From NCBI GenBank assembly GCA_964058845.1, contig CAXKVR010000101.1:29069-93068 (forward strand): a DNA stretch of 64,000 bases. Direction: 5' to 3'. Both the position numbers and the translations under genes were made by a program. Every line of letters starts with the position of its first letter. The stretch's first letter is position 1. Under the pieces are notes generated by a model that did no database searches, was not told where the DNA came from, and saw only the letters and a list, made by a program, of their open reading frames with translations. The stretch comes from Carex sylvatica (lineage: Eukaryota; Streptophyta; Magnoliopsida; Poales; Cyperaceae). This document shows, in pieces, positions 33,986-45,366 of the stretch.

Positions 33986-36735
33986 AAACAAGGAATCTCC
34001 TGAATCAACAAAACAAGTGAGAACACACCTATTCTTTAATTAGTATATCCGATTAAATAGTCTTCATTTTGGAGGAAAATATTCAAAAGAGCAATATTTT
34101 TTTTCCCCTTGGTAGCTCAGTTAATTTAGCAGTCATGTCAATTACAAAGTATGGTAGGATGTCATTGTTATCTAGCGGGAGTTGATTTGTTATCGTCTAA
34201 TTATTCAACACAATTAGATGAAATTAATTAAAACAGAAGAACAACCACTATAAAATTAAAGTCCATTGTACCTTTACTCCGTTAAACTTTTAAGTGTCAA
34301 ATTTTTATTAAAAAAAGGCTTTTGACAAGCAAGCATGCGTATCTCATTGAATTAATACAGCAACTAATTATATAATGTATGTTGTAATGAAATGAACATT
34401 TATTATATAGTTTATGTTTTACAAAGGTATTTATAAACATTCACAGAAAGGTTTTACTCATTTTCAGGAATTTTTAAAAATAATTTCTAAATTGTTGTTC
34501 AACGCCACCTCATTTAGCTACCTTTAATTCTTTAGCCACTTAATTTTCCTGAACACCCCACCAGCTGGTGGTGGTTCTTCTTCATTTATTTTTATTAAAG
34601 GAACTTGAGACAAGACAACTCATCATTTTTTAGATGCTATTTTCAAGAGCTGAACTTGCGTCTTTATGTAGAGAGACAAAACTTGTATCACTGCACTAAA
34701 CTCGTGGCTCTTGAACACCAGTTTCTTAGCATAAATTAATTAAGAGTACTCTTAACCTTATTTTTTCTAAAATCTTAATGTATATTAAGATATCTCCACC
34801 CATGAAATAATTCTTCTTATATGCTGCTTATACGGATTAAGATAATTAAAACATTAACTCGAATTCAATTACTTTAATTATATTGCCAAAAAGCTCCTAA
34901 ATAGCACACATCTGTTTATACATAGGATGTAACTTGACAGTTCATGAATGCATATACTTCTTGAACCTTTACGTCATTTTACCTAACAATTTTGATTACT
35001 TAATAATCAAGTAAACAAGTACAAAGTAAAAAGTGAAAATGCTTGAATAAGTCCTACTCAACAGTTTTACATCAGCACGTAATTGTATGTTATTTTAATT
35101 ATGTGATGAATATTTTTTTCCTGATTTTAATGTGTCCATTCGTCATGTTTAAAAAAAAAAAAAAATTCCGTAATCAGTAACTATGAGGTATACACGAGCA
35201 ACAAATTATACTGCTTCAAAGTAAAAACTAATGGAATAATTTAAGCAGTATAGATTAATAATCTTTATATATGAATTCTTAATTTTCTTGGTCAGTTTTT
35301 TTTTTTATCAAGACAAACGAATTTCAGTTGTATTAACTTTTTGAAGATTCTTTGAAAATTTATTTATAATTAACGACATTAACAACAATTAGAGTTGATT
35401 GAATTGAATGCGGAACTTAATTAATTAACAACAATTATAAATAATAAAGTAACATGTCACTATTAAATCTTTGCATGACTTCTGGCTATTAACAAGATTC
35501 TGGCCACTGATAATTTAATTAAAAGAGGTTGGAGTCTTGTTAACATGTATTTATTTGCCGGGAAGATTGTAATTAAAACTGTGAATCATTTGTTTAATTA
35601 GTGTGAAAATACATTGATCATATATATATATTAGCTATTTTTAATAGATTCCAAATTCAGAATTTTGAATAAACTAAGACCAGTTTATACTCGATGAAAG
35701 TTCCTTAATTAAACTATATATTTGTTGTTTGAATTCCATTCAGTTCTTTTAATTATTTCTTTCACATTTTTATCTTATTTTTTTTTCAAGGCCCAATTCT
35801 CGAGTCTCTTCTTTTGTTTAATTTTACCTAAATTTTAGATCATTTTTTTTATGTTTGTTTAAAAATCTGCAATCAAATTACAAATAAGACCATCACTCCA
35901 ATTCTTTCTAAAAAAATAATTATCTCAAGATTTAGCGAGATTTCATTTGTTTTTTTTAACAAAATTAAAGTACCAACTGTGTCCAACTAAATTGATGTGA
36001 ACAGCATCAAGAATGTGTTGACAACTAGATTAAAAAAAAAAAAAAATCATTTTACAATTGACTGCATTGTTGAAGTGGTAAGAGTGTGAAAATTTCCCAA
36101 CACAATATTTAGTTGACTAAATATTTTGTATTGAGTTAGTAATCTAATGATTAATCTTCAATCAATCAATAGATTCTTTCGTATTCTAATGATATCATTC
36201 AAAGTTGGTGTCAACTTATTTTATTCATACAGGCTCCTGAATCTAAATTATTCAAAGGATATGAGCAGTCAATAATGTTGAAATAGCAAATCTAAAAAAA
36301 ATTGAGAGGAACAAAAACAGTCATATGAGATTTGTGCAGACGAGTTTAGATTTGCAACGTCTCCTAAATCTAAATTATTCGTTGAAATTAAATTAGACGG
36401 TTTAAATCAGATACACTGAATTTGATATGATGTTCATCCAAAATCTGTTCTCTTCAATATTGTTTAGATTACTAGCTGATGGAACATGTCAAATTGACTA
36501 AGTATCACCATAATATTTACCGAGCATTTCCTGTTTGATAATTAGCACCAAATGAAACTATTTTCAAGGAAAAGAGAAAAAAAAACCTAAATAATCTCAC
36601 AAATATCAAACAATAGTATAATACCACAATAAGTGTACATCAATAAATTCTAAGAGTTGTCACAAAATGATAAATTTTCTAGCCTTGTATATTACATAAG
36701 TAATATTTTCTCGAGTTTTCATCCAAAGATAATTA
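33986..36735. other. AT-rich intergenic DNA, nothing recognised
   Basis: No coding exon or transposon terminus is recognised. Homopolymer A and T runs are frequent (35148-35165, 36030-36045). A short tRNA-like phrase near 34110 (GGTAGCTCAGTTAATT) has no matching second half and is not a tRNA gene. Confidence 0.4.
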
Positions 36736-36861
36736 GTCTTTGATCGAGTGATAAATGTAATGTTTTCCGTGTGAAATGTTGCAGGTTTGAAATTCTGATG
36801 AAAAAATCATTATAGATATTAAATAATTCAATGACTTTGACCTCCAATCTTTATTAAAAAA
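36736..36861 (+). mobile_element. Probable tRNA-derived SINE, copy A
   Basis: The head GTCTTTGATCGAGTGATAAA resembles an A-box region, and GCAGGTTTGAAATTCTGATG about 45 bases later resembles a B-box (GGTTCGAATTC). An AT-rich body then ends in CTTTATTAAAAAA. A second, diverged copy with the same order of phrases starts at 36940. I cannot identify target duplications. Confidence 0.45.
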
Positions 36862-36939
36862 TATTAAAATTGGTTAAAAACTAGCATATAGATCTAGATT
36901 CTCACATTTATATAAAATCTACCCAACTTTTGAAAATCT

Positions 36940-37064
36940 GTCTTTAATTTAGTGAAAAATACAATGATAACTGTGTGAGAAGTCGTATATTCAAAATTCG
37001 AATAGAAATTCCTTGTAAATATTAAAAACTAAATGACTTAACTCCATCTTTACTAAAAAAAAAA
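36940..37064 (+). mobile_element. Probable tRNA-derived SINE, copy B
   Basis: It runs parallel to copy A: GTCTTTAATTTAGTG head, CTGTGTGAGAAGTCGTATAT, TTCAAAATTCGAATAGAAAT (B-box-like), ATGACTTAACTCCATCTTTA, then an A-rich tail. The two copies lie in the same orientation about 204 bases apart (start to start). Confidence 0.45.
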
Positions 37065-38740
37065 GGAAGTTTCCACCTCAAAAACTATATGAAAGAAGCA
37101 CCTTAAATTTGAAGGTGAAGATTATTGGTCATTTTTAAAAAATTAATATTAACATATTTATAGATTATTGAACTTAAAGTATTAAGACACTTTAGATATT
37201 TGAATTTGGAGGGATAACTAGTAAATTTCCAAATTTTAATAGGCAAATATCTAATAATTAATGCTTTGATTCATATGTTAATAATTTTCTCTTAAATAAT
37301 GGATAGAACAAACAGCATTGACCCAAATAGAAATAACAGTATATGCTCATAAACAGAAAGAGTATCCCAAGTAGGTGGATATTAATTCCATTTTTTTTAG
37401 GATAAGATGAGAATTAGTATCCTTAATTGACCTTAGCGCAAATACCAAATTTTGAACAAGCAAAACTTAACTATATTTTTCTCTTTTGTTATGAAAAGTA
37501 TTAACTAATTTAATCACGAAAAAAAAGACTATTTCACCTCTGGAACCTTTTTGTTTTGTTTTGTTGGTCAAAGAAAGCAAGGCATGATCATTAAGCATAA
37601 TCACCTTTTTCTTTTTCTTTTTTTCAAAACCCAACTGCTCCCTCGTTTTCTTTAATTTCTTCTTTATTATTGTCATGGAACATGTTTTGCTCCTTTTTAT
37701 CACCATCTAATAATTTAAAGATTTTATCCATATAGGTTATATCATCATGTGTCGAGTCGGATTACTATGACATCAATATTATTTCAGTCGTAATGACACT
37801 GACTCCAAAATTTATCAAACATGCTTTAAAAAACGAATTTCAAACTGTTTAAACTGATCAATCGATCGTACGAATAATGCATTTACATGCAAAATTATAA
37901 ATTTTTGAATCCATTTTAGATGGAGTCAAAGTGTCAAAGAAGATGAAAAATGAATGCATTAAAATTAACTTAATAACCTTTTTTTTTTTACCACTTCATA
38001 TAAAATTAATTCAAAATTATAATTTTTTTGTATTTATATGTAAATGTATCACTCTAAAGATAGATAGCTTTAAAACGGTTTTAATTCGTTATTAGTAATG
38101 CATTTGATGAAGTTTATAATCAGTATCATTATAGCTGATATCATAATAATTAACCAAACTCTCATATACCTAGTGTTTTGTTTGTTTGTTTTTTGTTTTT
38201 ATTAATACCTAGTGTTTGTTCATGTACATAATAAATTCTTATGAATCTCCATGGTATGTCTTTGTGCTATCTCAGACATTAGACATACAAACTCGATCAT
38301 GGTCATGAGAGCTTCATCTTTTATATATTGTGATGATGCTAGTTTGAACTATGTTTTGTCTCTTTCCCCTCAACCATGTTTTGCACATTAAGTTTTCTTT
38401 TTATTTATTAACGAACATAATATATATTTTTATGAATCTCCATGGTATGAAATGCTTCTCTTTCAAAATTAGGGGTAGATTTGCCCCTGTAGAACATAAT
38501 AATTTCTGCTTTTGAATAAAGGCCGAAAAGATACAAAAAAATAAAAATAAAGAAGACTCAACCGCCAAAATTTTCTCCGTTGAACGCACGTTTTATTGAA
38601 AAATTGACCGTGCATGTGTTATGTTTACCGAAAAAGTAGACTATCACTGCACTTTTCAACAGAGTCCTACGAGCCCGTATCTCTTAACATTATTTATAAA
38701 ACTTGATATTTTATTTTTCTGTCTAAAAGGAAAACACAAA
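37065..38740. other. AT-rich intergenic DNA, nothing recognised
   Basis: No coding or RNA features. Two near-identical phrases TATGAATCTCCATGGTATG at 38240 and 38432, with related surroundings (TTAATAC... TTATTTATTAAC... AACATAAT), indicate a small local duplication about 190 bases apart. Confidence 0.4.
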
Positions 38741-38744
38741 TTTC

Positions 38745-38945
38745 AATCTTGGTACTCAGTGGCAGTGCAGTCAGAACTCAGAAGCGCGGAAGGTCAGCGC
38801 TTAGCCGCATAGGCGTACGGCGTACCAGCGATACGCGAACTAGCGTTTGCGCATTTCGTGATGCCAGGCGGTCGCTGTTCTTCAAGCGAGCGCCTCATTA
38901 TCCTGGTGTTTTGTTGTGGACTAAACTAAGAAGGTTCAAGATATA
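38745..38945. other. GC-rich island, probable remnant of a GC-rich DNA transposon
   Basis: In otherwise AT-rich DNA, about 200 bases are GC-rich and full of short CGC/GCG palindromes (AGCGCTTAGCCGC, GGCGTACGGCGTACC, AAGCGAGCGCCTC). AAGCGAGCGCCT-type wording is common near termini of some plant hAT elements. No termini or duplications can be assigned. Confidence 0.35.
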
Positions 38946-39138
38946 AATTTTATGATATCGACTTTGAGGGAGGGAAAACTCTAGCCGTCAATAATATCTT
39001 CTTCTTTCATCTCAAGTTCGTCTCAATCTATTTTGTTGGTTATCTCTCTGTTTTCTTCGTCTCTTCTTTTTCTTCAGTGAGAACCGTGAGCCGTCAGCTC
39101 CGATATTTTCTACAGTTCAACTTTGAATTTTCGACAAC

Positions 39139-39363
39139 TTTTGTTAGAGCTCGGTTCGTGAAAATAACGAAAGTGATGGTTAATAAAAATAGGCGTAGCC
39201 CCTCAGCCTCTCTCATTTGCCATCTCCAACCATTACTTTTTTTTGTTGTCTCTCGCATATATCTTCTTTAGTCGTTACTTCTGCTAGAGCTCAGTTTGTG
39301 AAAATAGCAAAAGGAATGGTCAAGAAAAAAAAGCATAGCCCCTCTGCCTCTCTCTCATTTGTC
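39139..39363 (+). repeat. Tandem duplication, two copies about 139 bp apart
   Basis: TAGAGCTCGGTTCGTGAAAA then GCGTAGCCCCTCAGCCTCTC in the first copy (39139-39233) match TAGAGCTCAGTTTGTGAAAA and GCATAGCCCCTCTGCCTCTC in the second (39278-39363). The surroundings (38960-39600) look like a T-rich leader, and an A-run follows at 39592-39604. A retroposed transcript fragment is possible, but no gene is identified. Confidence 0.6.
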
Positions 39364-39764
39364 ATCTCATGTCCTTACTTTCTCCGGTCGTCTGTATGCT
39401 ATTTTATATTTTTATATTGTTAGATGTTGTTGTTACATGTTGATGTTGTGTTGTTCGGTGTTGATGTTATGAGTTTTAGATTGTTGAAGTTATTTGATTT
39501 TGATGATGTTATAGATGTGAAACGATAGATGATGGATGTAATTTTATATTTTATTTAATGAAAATTATACTTGGTAGCCACTACCAATGTTTCAAAAAAA
39601 AAAAGCTAAAAAGATTCAAATTAATTATTTTAATTTAGATCGGTCTAGATTATTCATATTTGATTAACGTTTAAAGTTAAATTATAGCTTAAATTTTTTC
39701 TTGTTTGGTTAAAATTGATGGAGGACTAAAGTTTTGAAAGCCAAAATTGATTAATTATTTATAA

Positions 39765-40204
39765 TAAGATACTAATTATATAATATTAATATATAAATAA
39801 TAACTATAATTTATTATATTATTATTATAATAATTATTTAATATATTAACAATATAAAATATTAATCATATAATTATTATTAATAATAAAATACTAATTA
39901 TATAATTATAAATTAATAATAATTATTAAAAAATATACTAATTATATAATATTATTATAATAATTATTTAATATATTAACATATAAGATATTAATTATAT
40001 AATTATATATTAATGATAATTATTAATAATAAGATACTAATTATATAATATTAATATATTAATAACAAATATAATAAATTATAATATTAATATATTAATA
40101 ACAACTATAATAAATTATAATATTATAATATTAATTATTTAATATATTAACAATATAACATATTATTTATATAATTACATATTAATAATAATTATGAATA
40201 AGAA
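39765..40204. repeat. AT-only repeat DNA, left of the hAT insertion
   Basis: Repeats of ATACTAATTATATAATATTA, ATATATTAATAA and TTATTATAATAATTATTTAA make up a block of nearly pure A+T. It resumes at 41107 after the hAT element, so the two blocks were once continuous. Similar phrases occur at 8805-9030. Confidence 0.7.
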
Positions 40205-40212
40205 GATACTAG

Positions 40213-41098
40213 TAGGGGTGGCAACTAATCGAACCGAACCGAACTTATCGTAGGTTTGGGTTTGGTTTGAATTAATTTCGAACCGAACCTGGTTTGATTT
40301 GTTTCGAATCGAACCTATTTCGAACCGAATTAATTGCGAACTACACATTTTTCGAATCGAACCCGAACCGAATTACGAACCAAATTATTTTTTAGCAGCC
40401 CTAGTTATACTGATAGTTTATACATTAATTTTTTTCTCGCGGGACAAAATTCACATGGCTTCCTTTTACCAGTATAAATGAGTGTTTTTAAGTTGAAAAA
40501 TTATTCATGAAAAAATACATCACAACAAATAATCGTAAAAAGAGGATTAAGTACAAGAACTGAAATATACAGTAAAACAAGTAATCGTATCTCGAGTGCT
40601 CACTCGATCAAACTCTTGATCAGACCATCTAATGAAGTGAGAATCCGAAAGGTAGAGAAGGAGGAGGAGATACGGCCGAAGAGAGAGGAAAGACAGCCAT
40701 CTAGGCTGGAGAGAGGAGAGACAGCCAGTCGCCGAGAGCGTCGGCTAGATTTTGGAGCGAGAGGGAGAGTGAGTTAGGGAGAGGCAGAAAGAGAACTAGG
40801 TTATTAAGATTTGAAAGCGATGGAGCGTCGGCTAAATTAAATTATAACTCTCTATCTTTGATTTTAATTTCATTAGGTAAATGAACGACCGATGTTATTA
40901 TGAGATTCGAACCACAAAAAAATCACGAACCTATTTCGATCGAACCAAGCTAGGTTTGAGTTTGGTTTGAATTAATTCCGAACCGAACCTGGTTTGGTTT
41001 GTTTCAATTCGAACCCATTTCGAATCGAATTAAACTCGAATCAAACCCGAATCAAACCCGAATCGAATTTCGAACCTCGAATTTTTTTGCCAGCCCTA
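40213..41098. mobile_element. 886-bp non-autonomous hAT element with perfect 8-bp target duplication
   Basis: It starts TAGGGGTGGCAACTAATCG and ends TTTTTGCCAGCCCTA, hAT-type inverted termini (TAGGGNTGGCAA). GATACTAG lies on both sides (40205-40212 and 41099-41106). Both subterminal regions (40230-40385 and 40915-41085) are dense in CGAACC/GGTTCG-like motifs such as AACCGAACC and GAACCTATTTCGA. The centre (40560-40860) is unrelated GA-rich sequence with no transposase. Confidence 0.9.
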
Positions 41099-41106
41099 GA
41101 TACTAG

Positions 41107-41255
41107 TAATATAATGTTAATATATTAATAATAAATATAATATATTATAATATTATTATAAGGATTATTTAATATATTAACAGATATTAATTATATAATT
41201 ATACATTAATAATAATAATTAATAATAAGATACTAATTATATTATATTAATATAT
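41107..41255. repeat. AT-only repeat DNA, right of the hAT insertion
   Basis: This continues the AT block at 39765-40204 (ATATTAATAATAAATATAAT and AATAATAAGATACTAATTAT phrases). It ends where a fold-back MITE begins. Confidence 0.65.
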
Positions 41256-41603
41256 TACACCCTTTTTTGGTGACATCGAATTACGCTCTATGTTTTTAAA
41301 GTCCAAACAGTTGATCCAAACCATTCAACATGATGGATATGTTAATATGTGCTTGCAGATCAAATTTTATATATTTTTGAATATTTTTGCTATTTATTAA
41401 GATGGGTACAAAATTCAAATGTTCTGAATATAACGATTTTGTTAAATACTTAATAAATAGTAAAAAAATTGCAAAAAATATAAAATTTGATCTACAAGCA
41501 CATTTTAACATATCCATTATGTTGAACGATTTGGATTGACTGTTTGAAATTTGAAAACTTTGAAAATGGAGATTGTAATTTGGTGTCACAAAAAAAGAGT
41601 GTA
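41256..41603. mobile_element. Fold-back MITE, family copy 2
   Basis: The ends read TACACCCTTTTTTGGTGACA and TGTCACAAAAAAAGAGTGTA (inverted). Inner arms include AAAGTCCAAACAGTTGATCC and ATTTTATATATTTTTGAATA matched by their inverses, meeting near 41430. The core is shared with the copies at 31100 and 41640. It is about 348 bp with no coding. Confidence 0.7.
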
Positions 41604-41639
41604 ATTGGATCCCTATAATATGCATTCGTATGCATATGA

Positions 41640-41893
41640 GCCGAAATACATAAAGTCCAAATTTAAAATTTTAAAATCTAAAAAGTCGATCTAAACCGTT
41701 AATTTTGTTCTCCATATTGATATGTGTTTGGAGACCAAATTTTATATTTTTCTGAATTTTTTTACTATTTATTAAGCCATTTTGAAAATTATTGATCCAA
41801 CGGTGGCTACTGATTTTACTATTTTGTGCAGCCACCTTTAGATCAACAATTTTCAAAGTGGTTTAATGAATAGTAAAAAAATTCAAAAAAAGT
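41640..41893. mobile_element. Fold-back MITE, family copy 3, truncated
   Basis: The left arm (AAAGTCCAAATTTAAAATTT, GACCAAATTTTATATTTTTC, ACTATTTATTAAGCCATTTT) is complete. The right arm stops after AATAGTAAAAAAATTCAAAA at about 41893, where GGACCACCCCTGCAG of a different repeat begins. So it was cut by the neighbouring element. Confidence 0.6.
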
Positions 41894-42100
41894 AAAAAAG
41901 GACCACCCCTGCAGTTTGCTAGGAGTCTGATCCGTCCGTGATAGGGGCGGTCTGATGGAATTTTTGGGCTGCCCATAAGTCTGACGGTCGAGACAATTTT
42001 ATAAAAAAATAAATGACAGGGACATTTAAATTTTTTTTTTTTGAGGTATTAATAAAAATGATCGGACTTGACCACACATGGAACTTTTCAAGTTTTTTAA
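41894..42100 (-). mobile_element. Terminal fragment related to the PMD-type transposon
   Basis: GGTATTAATAAAAATGATCG at about 42047 matches, inverted, the start of the element at 7426. GC-richer phrases such as CCGTCCGTGATAGGGGCGGT and TTTTTGGGCTGCCCATAAG resemble the GGCGGCCCAAA block at 7520. It carries no coding sequence. Confidence 0.4.
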
Positions 42101-42119
42101 TATATATTGTACTCAGTCG

Positions 42120-44013
42120 GACAACTATTTCCAAAAAAGAATTCAATAAGAGGTTCATTTAATCCAATCTTAAGTCAATTTTTTTTCTTGTTCAACTTAA
42201 AACACTTTCCCAATTTCTAATTAAGGATCAAGTTGACTAGTTTGAAACTTTGAATATAAAACGGATATTAATTATTATACGTAAACATGTATAATTAATG
42301 GTTTTAGTCTAGAATCGTAATTTTTTTTTCTGTTTTTTGAAACTGTGAATTTGTTCTGCGGTTTTGAAAGAACTAACATCGTAGATTTAATTTGAAGAAA
42401 GTTGATTCAAAATTATAAAATAAAATTGCAGTTTAGATATCTTTCGTGATCAAACAGATTGTATAATTCAAAATTTATTATTAATTTTTGAATATTAATA
42501 AAAATTTCGGGAATGAGTACTAGTCTAATAAAAAAAAAAGTTTGGATGTATTTGGAATACAGGAGAGCTCACTTTAAGATTGGTGCAAAATTATATTGAA
42601 CAGTCTGAATCAAATCTGACACGTCATGTACCTTATCTGATCCGTACTACTTTTTATTTGCTTTTTTTTTTTTTTTGCTTATTCAATGGTTAAGTTTTAT
42701 TGGAGGTGGGCTACAATTAATGCTTTTGGGAATTAAGTAAAGCTCATGTAAAGACGTAATAAATGATGAATCAAACTATGGATTTGGGACGGAGCTATTC
42801 AACAGGGATGGGAGTTAATTAATTTTTATTTATTTTCAAAATTTTTGTATTTATATATAATTTTTTTATAATTTATAATAAAATACTACAGATACTGTAA
42901 TATTGATATTCATTCGCAACAATTTTTTTTTTATATAATTGACTTTTATTCACATTTAGTCTCTATAGTTAGATAATATATAGTTAGATAATAAGGCTCT
43001 GCCTCTGAATTCAGGTGAGAAGTGAGCGAACCATAGATTAAAACAAGTGTTTCGATCCCTGAGAGGAAAAAAATCATCAATTTGTCGTAACAAATTGGAT
43101 TTTCAATTTCAAAAATAAAAGAAACAGAATAATATAATGTCCAATTAAAAGTTCGGAATAACATAACAGGTACAAACAATTACAGTCTCAATCAGAATCT
43201 AGTCCAATTTCCAGTGCCTAAATTTAGAAAAAGAGTTGTTCAAAATTTAAATTCAACGAGAAAATATCCAAAGAAAAAAAAAGCCTCACGTGGTTATGTC
43301 CCATTCATAAGCCATCACATCACATGCCTGTATTATTTTACATGTACCGGATTCTCTTATAGTTTTATATACAATATATTATATAGCAATTAGGACGTCG
43401 GTTTTATTTTTCCATTAGTACGGATGAATTAAGAACTTAAATTCTTTAGAAAAAAAAAGATTTCTAAATAGTCAATGTACTTTTTTGAAAAGGAATACTT
43501 TTCCTCATTGAAAGCGTCCAAATTAAACGCGAAAGGCTAATCATAATTAAATTTTGGCGGCTCAAGCAAAATGTATATAATTATAATAATATATTCAATA
43601 TAATATAAATATTTTCATAATTGTTCTGTTGGACTTCTATTGACCTCATAAGAACCTTTTCAAATTTTTAATCTATATTTAATTCAATCAAACAATTATA
43701 CTAAACTTGTAAGCAGTATGTGACCTAGATACTTTTATATTTTGTGCTGGTTGTTTTTGCTTTTGGTTGTAAGACTTGGAAGTATCATTTTTAATGAAAC
43801 GGGCTTTTGCATTTAAAAAAATAAAAATAAATTATATCCAAAACAGAATTCAAGAAGAAGTCCATTTTTTTCCTGTTCAACTTAAAACAGTTTCCCAGTT
43901 CCAAAGGATCACGTTGACTTGATTGAAAATAAAACATATATTATCATTTATTTGTGAAATATATAATACGTACATATATTTGTATTGACAGAATTATTTG
44001 TATAATATCCGTA
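42120..44013. other. Intergenic DNA containing parts of a diverged tandem duplication
   Basis: The block 42130-42300 (GTTCAACTTAAAACACTTTC, AAGGATCAAGTTGACTAG) is repeated at 43845-43990 (GTTCAACTTAAAACAGTTTC, AAAGGATCACGTTGACTTG). A block at 42555-42680 (CTTTAAGATTGGTGCAAA, then TTTTTATTTGC before a T-run) recurs at 59007-59105. No genes were found. Confidence 0.45.
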
Positions 44014-44452
44014 TCTCTCCTCTATATTATGCATCTTAAATTGAATTGGCTGATAGAAAATCCAACGGCTAGGATTGATGGACCTAAATTCGGATTGAAT
44101 ATGAACTCTCCAGTCAAATAATATGCATTCCTTTGATTAAATGCATCATTTATATGTGTAGAAGTCTAAATTTAGTTCAAATTAGACCCGGTACATGTAT
44201 AGCCACACATCTTGTCACAAATATTTTTATTCTGCATCGTTGGACTGAATCAAAAATCATGCAGATTGAATCTCAGATGTGCAAATTTTTTTCGCTGGGA
44301 CGCTTGTTGCCCCTCCCCCCCTCCCCCTCCACGATCCCTTCTTTCCAAAGAAAAAGAAAAAAAGAAAGAAACCTAATCGCCTCAACCATCTCTCTCTGGC
44401 TCTCTCGCCTCAGACCCGCGCCGAGCCATCTCTCCCCCTTCTGCTCAGACCG

Positions 44453-45073
44453 ATGGCCTCCCCTTCTCTTTCTCTTACCCGAGCACCGAGCACAACCCCC
44501 CTCCCCCTAGCAATTCTTAAGCTGGCATTGTTCGGCGCCAACCGCCGTCTACGCCGCCTTGAACAGCCTCTACAACGTCGATGGTGGTCATCGTGCCATT
44601 GTCTTCAATCGGATCGACGGTATTAAAGACAAGGTCTCCGATCTCTTCTCTTCCTTTAACTTTTGTTACAGAATCGGTGTCGGTAGAGTCGAAATAGCGA
44701 ATAAACTCTTAAGAGGTGCTAGGTTTTTTGATTTGATTTCATAATCCTGGTTGTAGAAGGGAGTTGGTGTCAGAACCTCGGATTATTCAGTTTTTACTTT
44801 TTAATTTGTGCCTTTTTCATGTTAAGTCTTGTAGTTGCAATTTTTTTCCAAGAATTATGAGCCACGTCTCTTAATGAATTTGAGTTGAAGTGAAAACCTA
44901 AAAGTCGGAAACTACATTTTGAGTTTAATACTAAAAGTTGAAGTTTGTATATGCAGGTATACCCTGAAGGAACCCACTTTATGATCCCATGGTTTGAGAG
45001 ACCGATAATCTATGACGTGTGTGATCGATCCCATCTTGTTGAGAGCACTTATGGTAGCCGTGATCTGCAGATG
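44453..45073 (+). pseudogene. PHB: Prohibitin (PHB2-type) gene fragment
   Basis: Exon 1 (44453-44633) ends with AVYAALNSLYNVDGGHRAI and VFNRIDGIKDK at the donor AAG|GTCTCC. A 323-bp intron ends ATGCAG, and exon 2 (44957-45073) gives VYPEGTHFMIPWFERPIIYD then SRDLQM. These are the N-terminal and SPFH-domain start of mitochondrial inner-membrane prohibitin, which forms ring complexes with its paralogue. Defects: the N-terminal start (MASPSLSLTRAP..., AILKLALFGA) is one base out of frame with the NSLYNV part. YDVRARP of the family reads YDVCDRS here. Everything after DLQM, about 200 residues, is missing. The intron is retained, so this is a captured genomic fragment rather than a processed copy. 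Confidence 0.85.
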
Positions 45074-45366
45074 TTATTTACGCTGATTTATTTCTTCTGT
45101 TATTCGACCAAAAACAATTTACAGTGGATCTTACTTTAAAAAAGGCCCAAATAACCCAATAGTGGCATGATTCTGATCCACTTGTTTTCTATCAGACATA
45201 TCAGTCTGAAAAAAACAGGGTTTGAGTCGAGAATGACATTAATTATGGACCTATATTTACTCTTTCTAATTTACTTAATTTCTTTTTTATGAAGAGATCC
45301 TCATATTTGTAGTCTCAATTGCTTTGTTACATTAATTTTGCTGTCAATCAATTGCAAACTATTACG

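Noticed and set aside
34105..34140. tRNA-like phrase GGTAGCTCAGTTAATTTAGCA
   Set aside because: Only a D-arm-like piece is present. No anticodon arm, T-arm or acceptor pairing follows.
44279..44626. 115-codon frame across the prohibitin fragment
   Set aside because: It reads prohibitin exon 1 in the wrong frame. The homologous frame is NSLYNVDGGHRAI, shifted by one base.
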